Shown one piece after another: positions 8,181 to 18,700 of a DNA stretch of 42,232 nucleotides. Source of the stretch: Microvirga massiliensis (GTDB lineage: Bacteria; Pseudomonadota; Alphaproteobacteria; Rhizobiales; Beijerinckiaceae); contig NZ_LN811361.1 in the NCBI RefSeq assembly GCF_001006805.1, positions 173,059-215,290 of the forward strand, given 5' to 3'. A model generated the notes under the pieces. That model was not told the DNA's origin and searched no databases. It saw only the letters and a list, made by a program, of their open reading frames with translations. The position numbers and the translations under genes were made by a program. Positions within the stretch are counted from its first letter, which is position 1, and the number at the start of each line of letters is the position of its first letter.

Positions 8181-8846
8181 ATGGCAGCGGGGATCGGAGC
8201 GGCCGGGGCCGCCGGCACAACCGGGACACAGACTGTGGACCGGCAGACGATCGCGCAGAATTTCGACGCGTTCCTTCTTCTCCTGACGACGCAGTTGCAG
8301 AACCAGAATCCCCTCGAGCCGCTCGACACCAATCAATTCACACAGCAGCTCGTGCAATTCGCGAGCGTCGAGCAGCAGATCAAGTCGAACGAAACCCTGA
8401 ACGCCCTGCTCGCGAGCTCGCGCTCCTCGATCGTCTCGACGGCAGCGGGTTTCGTCGGCATGCAGATCACGGCAGATGGCGCTACGAGCGAGTTGAAGAA
8501 CAGTCGCGCCGAGTGGCGCCTGACCCTTCCACGCGCAGCCTCGGCAGCGATCACAATCCGTGATCTCGAAGGCAATGTGGTCGCGAACGAGACGAAGAGC
8601 TTCAATGCGGGAGCGCAAAGCTATGTCTGGAACGGACGCACTTCGACGGGTCAGTCCGCACCGCCCGGACGCTATACGATCACGGTGACGGGCCGCGATG
8701 CGACGGGCCAGACGATCGGCATCAAGACGGAAATCTCGGGCCGTGTCGACAGCGTCGACATGACGGGTGAAGAACCCATACTTTCGCTCGGCGGCGTGAG
8801 TGTACCGCTTTCGAACGTCAAGACGATTGCGGGAGCAAGCGAATAG
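8181..8846 (+). CDS. flgD: Flagellar hook assembly protein FlgD
   Basis: The 221-residue protein carries the FlgD N-terminal signature, FLLLLTTQLQNQNPLEPLD and FTQQLVQFASVEQQ, at residues 32-70. A beta-rich C-terminal FlgD Ig/tudor-like region follows, with YVWNGRTSTGQSAPPGRYTI. FlgD caps the growing hook and lets FlgE subunits assemble; it is exported through the flagellar type III apparatus. A strong ribosome binding site (GGGAGG) lies five bases before the ATG. It forms an operon with fliK. Length and motifs are normal. flgE and other flagellar genes are not in this window. Confidence 0.96.
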   Translation: MAAGIGAAGAAGTTGTQTVDRQTIAQNFDAFLLLLTTQLQNQNPLEPLDTNQFTQQLVQFASVEQQIKSNETLNALLASSRSSIVSTAAGFVGMQITADGATSELKNSRAEWRLTLPRAASAAITIRDLEGNVVANETKSFNAGAQSYVWNGRTSTGQSAPPGRYTITVTGRDATGQTIGIKTEISGRVDSVDMTGEEPILSLGGVSVPLSNVKTIAGASE

Positions 8847-8987
8847 AACGCAGTAACCAGCCTCTCCGGCCGATCACCGAGTGTCTTGGAACGACATCGG
8901 GCGCACGCGTCGGCGTTTACGGAAACTCAAGAAGCGTGGCCTAACGTCACGGACGACTAGGTCAGTCTGAGTTTGTGTGAGCGTATC

Positions 8988-9263
8988 ATGACCGAGCCTC
9001 ATCGCCCGAGGGCAAAATATGTCATCGGGCCTGACGGTAGCCCTCTGACGATTGCGGATCTTCCCCCGTCCAACACACGGCGATGGGTGATCCGCCGCAA
9101 GGCCGAAGTAGTGGCCGCTGTTCGCGGTGGTCTCCTGAGCCTCGAGGAGGCCTGTCAGCGCTACACGCTGACGACCGAGGAATTCCTCAGCTGGCAGCTC
9201 TCGATCGACCAGCACGGCCTCGCAGGTCTGCGCACCACACGCATTCAGCATTACCGGCAGTAA
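8988..9263 (+). CDS. sciP: SciP-type cell-cycle regulator (DUF1153)
   Basis: This is a 91-residue helical protein of the DUF1153 family, recognised from KYVIGPDGSPLTIADLPP, RRWVIRRKAEVVAAVRGGLLS and CQRYTLTTEEFLSWQ. In Caulobacter, SciP binds CtrA and blocks activation of CtrA-dependent promoters, including flagellar and cell-division genes. It is confined to alphaproteobacteria. The helix-turn-helix-like core is complete here. ATG 8988 gives the family's usual short N-terminus; an in-frame start at 8973 would add five residues. The gene sits 141 bp after flgD, a neighbourhood seen in related genomes. No CtrA box (TTAA-N7-TTAA) was found upstream. Confidence 0.93.
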   Translation: MTEPHRPRAKYVIGPDGSPLTIADLPPSNTRRWVIRRKAEVVAAVRGGLLSLEEACQRYTLTTEEFLSWQLSIDQHGLAGLRTTRIQHYRQ

Positions 9264-9292
9264 CCGGTTCCGGAACTCTCGGAAGCGGAAGT

Positions 9293-9311
9293 CGCTGCTC
9301 TTCGAGCAGCG
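9293..9311 (+). terminator. Weak hairpin after sciP
   Basis: The sequence cgctgctc-ttc-gagcagcg forms an 8-bp stem with a 3-base loop 30 bp after the sciP stop. It is followed by ctttcgcg, a poor T-run. It could end sciP transcription, alone or with Rho. Confidence 0.4.
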
Positions 9312-9454
9312 CTTTCGCGCGTTCGCGGCAACGCGATACGGCTCGTTTGCCTCTCGGAGGGATTGACGGCCAAGCCTGATCCGGAGAGTGCCGAATGCGT
9401 TGCGGTCAAGGCCTGGGCCAGCCGCAAGCCACACGGCCCCGGTCCATCGCGCGG

Positions 9455-9748
9455 CTATTGCAGTGTCGGGGTTGAGGGTCGGCGCCGACGCGGCGCCTTC
9501 GGTGCGATCGCTTCCGCCGCGACGGCAGCCTGAGGACTGGCGCGGCGGCGCGGCCGCTTTGCAGCCGGTTCCGAAGCAGCCGGCTCGGCTGGCGAAACGG
9601 AATCTACGACGGGCTGCGCTTCCGGGCGAGCCGCGAGTTCCCGGCGTGCCGTATGCCAGTGCTCTTCGGCGCGGCCATCGACACGGCCCTCCTGCTCCCA
9701 GAGCTGATAGGCCCGCTCGCGGATCAATTGTTCGAAGTCATCAGTCAT
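9455..9748 (-). CDS. DUF2934 domain-containing protein
   Basis: This 97-residue protein has the DUF2934 motif at its N-terminus (EQLIRERAYQLWEQEGRVDG, then EEHWHTARREL) and a low-complexity Ala/Pro/Arg-rich tail with PRRRASPQ and PRRRRPSTP. DUF2934 proteins are small, common in Hyphomicrobiales and of unknown function. The basic tail might bind nucleic acid or polyphosphate, but that is speculation. The gene is convergent with sciP and divergent from otsA, sharing the 393-bp space in front of otsA. Confidence 0.85.
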   Translation of the reverse strand: MTDDFEQLIRERAYQLWEQEGRVDGRAEEHWHTARRELAARPEAQPVVDSVSPAEPAASEPAAKRPRRRASPQAAVAAEAIAPKAPRRRRPSTPTLQ

Positions 9749-10141
9749 GAAAATTCACCATCCGGCTTGCGCCAGACGACGCGGGTCCGGATGCGCAAGG
9801 TCTTCGCTCGATCGGAGAGAAGAACTGAATCGGTTCCTGATTCCTGTCAATCACCCATCATCGGGAAAAGCGGGCGCAGTCTGCCGGCCTGCATCCGGAT
9901 CATCTCGCCGCCACGATGCACAGAGAGTGCATCTGCGATCGACGACTTTCCTTGAAGCTTGGCTCTTTTGTCTATAGGTCTCACGCAAAGCGGATCCCTG
10001 AAACATCGAGCAACAGCACCGGAGCCGCCCATATGAGTCCAAGCCCCTCTCCGGCCCCATCGCTTTCGGAGGCTGGCTGCCGGAACAGACTCCTCCACTG
10101 GAGTGTTCTGCCTTCACCCCTCTCGTCGAGGGTTCCATCCG
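9749..10141. other. Divergent intergenic region before otsA
   Basis: This 393-bp region separates the divergent DUF2934 gene and otsA. I see no gene in it. It should hold promoters for both directions. On the plus strand an EcfG-like promoter candidate lies at 10082-10107, listed separately. No strong hairpin or long repeat was noticed. Confidence 0.6.
10082..10107 (+). promoter_or_regulatory. Possible EcfG (general stress response) promoter of otsA
   Basis: GGAAC at 10082-10086 is followed after 17 bases by TGTT at 10104-10107. The known alphaproteobacterial general-stress sigma factor EcfG reads about GGAAC-N16/17-CGTT, so only the first base of the second box differs. The predicted start of transcription would lie about 25-30 bases before the chosen otsA ATG (10142). 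Trehalose synthesis genes are known EcfG targets in several Hyphomicrobiales. The spacing and position are seen; function is inferred. Confidence 0.45.
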
Positions 10142-11746
10142 ATGGTCAGTGATCGTGAGGTATCAGTGGTAACGGCGGATCGTCCCTCTATCCTGCCAGT
10201 CGAGTCAGGTGGGTCGCCGTCTGTAAAGCAACTGTTCAACGGCACGCCGGAGGAGCCCGAAAGGCATGCCAGGTCCGGGTCCAAGTCAGGCCCACGGCTG
10301 GTCGTCGTGTCAAATCGTGTTCCCTCGACGAAAGACGGGACTGCAAGCGCAGGTGGCCTCGCGGTCGCCCTCGAGGGCGCACTGAGGAGCCATGGCGGAT
10401 TGTGGTTCGGGTGGTCCGGCAAGACCGTGGACCGCGCGCCCGACCCGCCGGAGATCGTGCAGTCCGGGAATATCACCTTCGCGGTCATGGATCTGCCGAA
10501 GCGCGATTTCGATCTCTATTACGGCGGCTTCGCGAACCGTGCCCTCTGGCCGATCTGCCACTATCGGCTCGATCTCATGCAGATCGATCGCAATCACACG
10601 GAGGGATATTTTCGCGTCAATCGCGCCTTCGCGCAGGCGCTGGCGCCGCTGCTGCGGCCGGACGACGTGATCTGGATTCACGATTATCATTTCATCCCGC
10701 TCGCCGCCGAACTCCGGGCGCTGGGATTCCGCAACCGGATGGGATTCTTCCTTCACATCCCCTGGCCTCCGTCGGACATCGCGAGTGCCCTCCCAGCTTA
10801 CTGTGATCTTCTTCAAGGGCTCGCGTCCTACGATGTCGTCGGATTTCATACGCCGCAGGACGCAGACAATTTCCGCGGCTGCCTCATCCGCGAGAAGATC
10901 GGCCAACCGATCGAGGGCGGAAGTTACAAGGTCGGCGATCACCGCTTCCAGATCGGCGTCTTTCCCGTCGGCATCGATCACGCCGCATTCTCGGAAACTG
11001 CCCGAGCGGCACAGCAGAATCCACTGGTGCGCCGGATGCGCTCGAGCATGGGCGATCGGGCGCTCATCATCGGCGTCGATCGCCTCGACTATTCGAAAGG
11101 AATCCGGGAACGGATCGAGGCCTTCTCGTGCTTCATCCGCTCGAATCCCGGCTTTCGCAATCGCGTGACCTATCTGCAGGTCACTCCGAAATCTCGCTCC
11201 GAGGTGCCCGAATATAAACGCATGCAGCATGAGATTGCCGAGCACGCCGGCTGGACGAACGGCAATCTCGGCGAGGTCGATTGGACTCCGATCCGCTATG
11301 TCAACCGGTCCGTCGGACACAGGGCGCTCGCGGGCCTCTATCGCATGGCGCGCGTCGGCCTCGTCACGCCGCTGCGCGATGGCATGAACCTCGTCGCGAA
11401 GGAATACGTCGCCGCTCAGGACGGCAACGATCCCGGGGTGCTCATCCTGTCGCGCTTCGCGGGCGCCGCGTACGAGCTCGAAGAAGCGATTCTCGTGAAC
11501 CCGTATGACACCGAAGGGACGGCGGCCGCGATCGCACGAGCGCTGAACATGTCGCTCCAGGAACGGAGGGATCGCTGGAGCGCCATGATGGCACGGCTGC
11601 AGGCCAACGGCGTCGACGACTGGTGTCGCAATTTTCTGAACGCTCTGGCCAGTGATCTGGTCGCCGGAGCGCCCGCCGCCGGTCCTGTCGAGCCCGGTCG
11701 ACGCAAGTCGTCCTCGCGCGCCCGCACGGCACCCATGCCGGGCTGA
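10142..11746 (+). CDS. otsA: Trehalose-6-phosphate synthase OtsA
   Basis: This GT20 retaining glycosyltransferase makes trehalose-6-phosphate from UDP-glucose and glucose-6-phosphate in the cytoplasm. After a non-conserved 45-residue leader it shows RLVVVSNRVP, the GGLAVAL nucleotide-sugar loop, WIHDYHF, LHIPWPPSDI, GVDRLDYSKGIRERI and TPLRDGMNLVAKEYVA. All are diagnostic and intact. Length is 534 residues from ATG 10142. A GTG at 10103 would add 13 residues, but it overlaps the candidate promoter, so the ATG is preferred. It is the first gene of the trehalose/glucan cluster, and glgX starts 2 bp after its stop. The matching phosphatase gene otsB is not in the window. Confidence 0.95.
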   Translation: MVSDREVSVVTADRPSILPVESGGSPSVKQLFNGTPEEPERHARSGSKSGPRLVVVSNRVPSTKDGTASAGGLAVALEGALRSHGGLWFGWSGKTVDRAPDPPEIVQSGNITFAVMDLPKRDFDLYYGGFANRALWPICHYRLDLMQIDRNHTEGYFRVNRAFAQALAPLLRPDDVIWIHDYHFIPLAAELRALGFRNRMGFFLHIPWPPSDIASALPAYCDLLQGLASYDVVGFHTPQDADNFRGCLIREKIGQPIEGGSYKVGDHRFQIGVFPVGIDHAAFSETARAAQQNPLVRRMRSSMGDRALIIGVDRLDYSKGIRERIEAFSCFIRSNPGFRNRVTYLQVTPKSRSEVPEYKRMQHEIAEHAGWTNGNLGEVDWTPIRYVNRSVGHRALAGLYRMARVGLVTPLRDGMNLVAKEYVAAQDGNDPGVLILSRFAGAAYELEEAILVNPYDTEGTAAAIARALNMSLQERRDRWSAMMARLQANGVDDWCRNFLNALASDLVAGAPAAGPVEPGRRKSSSRARTAPMPG

Positions 11747-11748
11747 AC

Positions 11749-13842
11749 ATGTATCGCCTCGATGATGGCGCCCCCCTGCCGCTTGGTGCGGCATGGGACG
11801 GTAAGGGCGTGAATTTTGCCTTGTTCTCCCGGCACGCCGAGCGTGTCGAGCTATGCCTGTTTGATCCGTCGGGCCGGCGCGAGATTGCACGGATCACCCT
11901 GCCCCGATGCACGGATCAGATATGGCACGGCTATGTTCACGGCATCCTCCCGGGCCAGCTCTATGGCTACCGTGTCCATGGCCCTTATGAGCCGCGTCTT
12001 GGCCATCGGTTCAACCCGCACAAGCTCCTGATCGATCCCTATGCACGCCTCCTGCAGGGGCGAATCCGCTGGCATGACGCCCTGTTCGGCTACCGCCCGG
12101 GGGCTCACCGCGGCGACCTCACGATCGATCGTCGCGACAGTGCACCGATGATGCCGAAATGCATCGTCGAGGACCCGGCCTATCACTGGGGCGATGACCG
12201 CCCCCCGCGAACCCCGTGGATTGATACCGTGATCTACGAGGCCCACGTGAAGGGGCTGACGGCCCTGCACGAGGGCATTCCGGATCAGATCCGCGGAACC
12301 TTTGCCGCGCTTGCGCATCCGGCGATCGTCGAGCATCTCGTGAAGCTCGGCATCACGAGCATCGAACTGCTGCCGATCCACGCCTTCTCGGATGACCGGT
12401 TTCTCGTCGAGAAAGGTCTCCGGAACTACTGGGGATATTCCACGCTCGCCTACTTCGCGCCGGAGCCGCGCTATCTCGGAGAGGCCGGCGTCATCGGATT
12501 CAAGAGCGCGATACGCGCGCTGCACGACGCGGGAATCGAGGTTATTCTCGACGTCGTCTACAACCACACGGCCGAGGGAAACCAACTCGGCCCGACGCTG
12601 TCGTTCCGGGGCATCGATAACGCGAGCTACTACAAGCTCTCTCCGGAAAATCCGCGCTTCTACTGGGATGCGACAGGCACCGGCAACACCCTGAATCTCG
12701 ATCACCCGCGTGTCCTGCAGATGGTGCTCGACTCGCTCCGGCATTGGGTCGAGAACTATCACATCGACGGCTTCCGTTTCGATCTCGCGACGAGCCTCGC
12801 CCGCGAGCCCTACGGCTTCTCGGAGCGCGCAGGCGTCCTGCGCGCCATCGGCCAGGATCCGGTGCTCGGCCGCGTGAAGCTCATCGCCGAACCCTGGGAT
12901 GTCGGCGAAGGCGGTTACCGCGTGGGCGGGTTTCCGCCCGGGTGGAGCGAGTGGAATGATCAGTTCCGCGACACGGTCCGGTCCTTCTGGCGCAATGATC
13001 CCGGCCAGCTTCCGAGGCTGACCCAGGTCATGACCGGATCACGGGAGATCTTCGAGCCATCGGGACGCCATCCCTGGGCCTCGATCAACTTCGTGTGCTC
13101 GCACGACGGCTTCACGCTTCAGGACCTCGTCAGCTACAACGAACGGCATAACGAAGCCAATGGCGAAGACAACCAGGATGGCCATCCGCACAATCTCTCC
13201 TGGAACTGCGGCGTAGAGGGGCCCACGGACGACCCGGAGATTCTCGAACTGAGGGCGCGCCAGAAGCGCAACCTGCTTGCAACACTGTTCCTGTCGCAGG
13301 GGGTTCCCATGCTTCTCATGGGTGACGAGCTTTCGCGAACGCAGGACGGCAACAACAACGCCTATGCACAGGACAACGAGACCAGCTGGCTCGACTGGGA
13401 GGAAACGGCCGAACTCGATCCCGACCTGCTTTCCTTCACGCGATCGCTGATCACTCTCCGTCGTCGCTTCGATGCCTTCCGGCGGCGCGCCTTCCTGACC
13501 GGCGCCATCGTTCCGAGAAACGGGCTCAGGGACGTCTATTGGCTCGCACCCGAAGGACGCGAGATGACAATCGAGGACTGGAACGACGGTCTCCGGCGCA
13601 CCATCGGCATGCAGCTCGGGAACGATGCGGCAGATGGGCAGCGCTTTCTGCTTCTCCTGAATGCCGCGCCGGATCCGATCGAGTTTCACCTCTCGAAGGA
13701 ATTTCCGAACGGTTCATGGGTCCAGATCTTCGATACGGCGTTGTCCCAAGGACTCGTCCGGGACGCTCCCGAGATTCTGAAACCCGGTGGATCGTTCCCG
13801 CTCGAGCCTCGTCATCTCGTCCTGTTCCAGCATGGCGGCTAG
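11749..13842 (+). CDS. glgX: Glycogen debranching enzyme GlgX
   Basis: This 697-residue protein is a GH13 isoamylase-type debranching enzyme that removes short alpha-1,6-linked side chains from glycogen limit dextrin. An N-terminal CBM48-like beta domain (about residues 1-130) with GAAWDGKGVNFALFS precedes the barrel. The catalytic residues are present: nucleophile Asp345 in GFRFDLATSL, acid/base Glu381 in IAEPWDVGEGGY, and Asp453 in CSHDGFTLQDLVSYN. The C-terminal beta domain is complete. The gene starts 2 bp after otsA and must share its transcript. Oligosaccharides released by GlgX can feed TreY or MalQ encoded downstream. Confidence 0.96.
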   Translation: MYRLDDGAPLPLGAAWDGKGVNFALFSRHAERVELCLFDPSGRREIARITLPRCTDQIWHGYVHGILPGQLYGYRVHGPYEPRLGHRFNPHKLLIDPYARLLQGRIRWHDALFGYRPGAHRGDLTIDRRDSAPMMPKCIVEDPAYHWGDDRPPRTPWIDTVIYEAHVKGLTALHEGIPDQIRGTFAALAHPAIVEHLVKLGITSIELLPIHAFSDDRFLVEKGLRNYWGYSTLAYFAPEPRYLGEAGVIGFKSAIRALHDAGIEVILDVVYNHTAEGNQLGPTLSFRGIDNASYYKLSPENPRFYWDATGTGNTLNLDHPRVLQMVLDSLRHWVENYHIDGFRFDLATSLAREPYGFSERAGVLRAIGQDPVLGRVKLIAEPWDVGEGGYRVGGFPPGWSEWNDQFRDTVRSFWRNDPGQLPRLTQVMTGSREIFEPSGRHPWASINFVCSHDGFTLQDLVSYNERHNEANGEDNQDGHPHNLSWNCGVEGPTDDPEILELRARQKRNLLATLFLSQGVPMLLMGDELSRTQDGNNNAYAQDNETSWLDWEETAELDPDLLSFTRSLITLRRRFDAFRRRAFLTGAIVPRNGLRDVYWLAPEGREMTIEDWNDGLRRTIGMQLGNDAADGQRFLLLLNAAPDPIEFHLSKEFPNGSWVQIFDTALSQGLVRDAPEILKPGGSFPLEPRHLVLFQHGG

Positions 13843-13847
13843 AGTAA

Positions 13848-13874
13848 GGCCCGGAGTGACCGGCCCGGTTTTTT
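13848..13874 (+). terminator. Terminator-like hairpin between glgX and treZ
   Basis: GGCC-c-GG-agtga-CC-GGCC forms a 6-bp stem with one bulge, followed by cgg and a run of six T (13869-13874), six bases after the glgX stop. This looks like a rho-independent terminator or attenuator. It would split the cluster into otsA-glgX and treZ onward, or partly lower transcription of the second part. Confidence 0.55.
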
Positions 13875-13952
13875 GAAACACCTATTCAGAGACAGAGACT
13901 TCCGCCCACCAGCAATCCCGCCTGAAGCAATATCGCTCTGATGGAGAGGCCT

Positions 13953-15766
<1,814 letters not shown>

Positions 15767-15770
<4 letters not shown>

Positions 15771-18700
15771 ATGAGCACAGCGATCTGATCCGCCGCGCAG
15801 CCGCGCTCGTCGGCATAGCAGCAGATTATCGCGATCTGGCGGGGCGGACCGTCGAGACTTCCCTGTCCACACAGGCAGCAATCCTCGCCGGGTTCGGGCT
15901 CGAGGTCGGCTCTCCCGAGGCTGCCCGGCGCACGCTCGCCCGGCTCGAAGAAACGAAGCACGGACTGGTTGCCCCCGTCACGCCGATCCTGGCCCATCGG
16001 CCTGCCCGCATCCCGGTGCGCGGAGCGCAGGGGGACGCCGCGACTTGGCGCATCACCGAGGAGAGCGGCACCAACCGTGAGGGCCGGTCGATCCTGCAGG
16101 CCACGGAACAGGGCCCGGTGGTTCAGATCTCCGCGCTGCCCGCCGGCTATCACCGCTTGCGGATCAATGTCGGCGGGCTCAGTGGGGAAACCACCCTGAT
16201 TGCCGCCCCGCGCCGTTGCTGGGAGCCCGCGACCTTCCGTGAGGGCGCACGCCTCTGGGGGACGACTGCCCAGGTCTATTCCCTGCGCTCCTCGCACGAC
16301 CTCGGAATCGGCGATTACAGTGACGTCGCCGAAGCGGCTGCCGGTACTGCAGCCCTCGGGGCTTCCTTCCTCGGGCTCAGCCCGGTCCATGCGCTCTTCG
16401 CCGCGGATCGCAGCAAGATCTCGCCCTACTCGCCCTCCTCGCGCCTGTTCCTCGAAACGCTGTTCATCGATCCGACCACGGTCGACGGATTCCTCGAGAG
16501 CGGCGGCGCCGACCTCCTGAACGACTCCGACTGGAAAGACAGGCTCGCCGCGCTTCGTGAAACGCCGCTCGTCGATCATGCCGGCGTCTGGGAACTCAAG
16601 CGCCGCCTTCTCGATGCGCTCTGGGCCTTCTTCCAGAAGACCGGCATGGATCCGGACTTCACTGCATTCCGCAGGCGCGGAGGCGAAGCGCTCCGGTCCC
16701 ATGCAACCTTCGAAGCTCTGTCCGAGCATTTTCGCCAGGAAGGCCGATGGTGGGTCGGAGACTGGCCGGACGACTTCAAGCGGGCCGACGCGCCGGAGGT
16801 GCGCGCGTTCCGCGAGACGCATGCCGAGCGCGTCGCGTTTCACAGCTGGCTCCAGTGGCTCGCCGACCGGCAACTCGGCGACGTGGCGGAACGAGCGCGC
16901 GCAGCAGGGATGGAGATCGGCCTCTACCGCGATCTCGCTGTTGGGGCGGATGCCGGCGGATCGGAGATCTGGTCGCATCCCGACCGCTTCGCGCCGAGCC
17001 TTTCGGCGGGAGCACCGCCGGATCCGTTCGGCCCATTCGGCCAGAAATGGGGCCTGCCGCCTCTGAACCCTCTGACGCTCGAAGCGCAGGGGCTCGCCGC
17101 GTTCCGCGCGCTCGTGGCGGCAAACATGCGCCATGCCGGCGCTATCCGTATCGACCATGCCTTCCAGCTGCAGCGGCTGTTCGTCATCCCCTCAGATGCG
17201 CCGGCCACGGAGGGCGCTTATGTCGCCTACCCGTTCGAAGCGATGCTGGCTGTCCTGCGCGTGGAAAGCCACCGCGCGCGAAGCCTCGTGATCGCGGAGG
17301 ATCTCGGGACGGCCCCCGAGGGCTTTTCTGAAGCCATCATGGCCTCGGGCGTCCTGAGCTATCGCGTTCTCTGGTTCGAGCGCGAGGAAGACGGTCGCTT
17401 CAAGCGGCCGCGAGACTATCCGCGGTCTGCGCTCGCCGTGTTCACGACCCACGATCTCCCGACCTTCAAGGGCTGGTGGAGAGGCCTCGATATCGATCTG
17501 CGGCAGACCCTCGGGACCTATGACCAAGCTCGGGCAGAAGCGGAGCGTGCCGGCCGGAGCAGTGATCTCGACCATTTCCGGGCAGCTCTCGCCGCGGAGG
17601 GACTGACACCTCCGCCTGATCGATCGGATGAGCCTCCTCTCGAGGCCATGATGCGGTATCTCACACGAACGCCTTCGGTGCTCGTCGGGATGCAATGGGA
17701 GGATGCGGCGGGCGAGCTCAACCAAGCGAACCTGCCCGGCCTCGATGAGAAATACCCGAACTGGCAGCGCAAGCTTGGGGCGGATCTCGAATCCATCCTG
17801 GCGCCGGGCGCCGAACTCGCCAAGCTCGCCGCTGCTCTCGCATCCGAGGGCCGCGGAGAAGCTCCCCGACCGGGTGCGCTGGCGTCACCGCCCCCGCGGG
17901 CAACCTATCGTCTGCAGTTCCACGAGCAGTTCACTTTCGACGATGCGGCACGAATCGTGCCGTATCTCGCCCGCCTCGGGATCAGCCATCTCTATGCCTC
18001 TCCTATCCAGGCCGCGCGACCCGGATCGCAGCACGGCTACGACATCGTCGACCACAGCCTGATCAACCCGGAGCTCGGGGGAGAGGAAGGATTCCGGCGC
18101 CTGACCGATCGCCTCCGGGAGCATGGGCTCGGGCTCGTTCTCGACATTGTCCCGAATCACATGGGCATCGGGGGCTCCGACAATGCCTGGTGGCTCTCCG
18201 TCCTCGAATGGGGCGAGCTCTCGCCCCACGGCGATGCGTTCGATATCGACTGGGAGCGCCTCGGGGCGAACCACAATCTGATCGTCCCGTTCCTCGGCGA
18301 CCGCTATGGCGAGGCCCTCGAAGAGGGGGAACTCCGTCTCACGTTCGACCCGGATGAAGGGAGCTTCAGCGTCTGGCATTGGGAGCACCGCTTTCCGATC
18401 TGCCCCCTGAGCTACCCGATCGTGCTCGACCGAGCCCTCGCGGCGATGGCCGACGACGTGGGCAGCGCCCGTTCGGAACTCATGGCGATCAGCGAACGGT
18501 TGCGCGCCATGGACGAGGAGGCCTCGGCAGAGCGGCGGGCTGCCTTCCCGCTGGAATGCGCGGCCTTGAAGGAGCGGATCGCGGAGGCCGCCCGCAGTTC
18601 GCCGGCCGTCCGCCAAGGCATCGAGCGGGCCCTTTCCCTCGTGAACGGAGCCGTCGGACATCCCGAAAGCTTCGGGACTTTGCACCGGATCCTGGAGGCG

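Noticed and set aside
8889..8920. Second EcfG-like box before sciP
   Set aside because: GGAAC and CGTT occur but are 21 bases apart, too far for EcfG.
9812..9837. EcfG-like box on the minus strand before the DUF2934 gene
   Set aside because: GGAAC is present but no CGTT lies 16-18 bases away.
10310..11890. Minus-strand frame of 526 codons
   Set aside because: It is antisense to otsA, whose motifs are complete, and shows no family motif.
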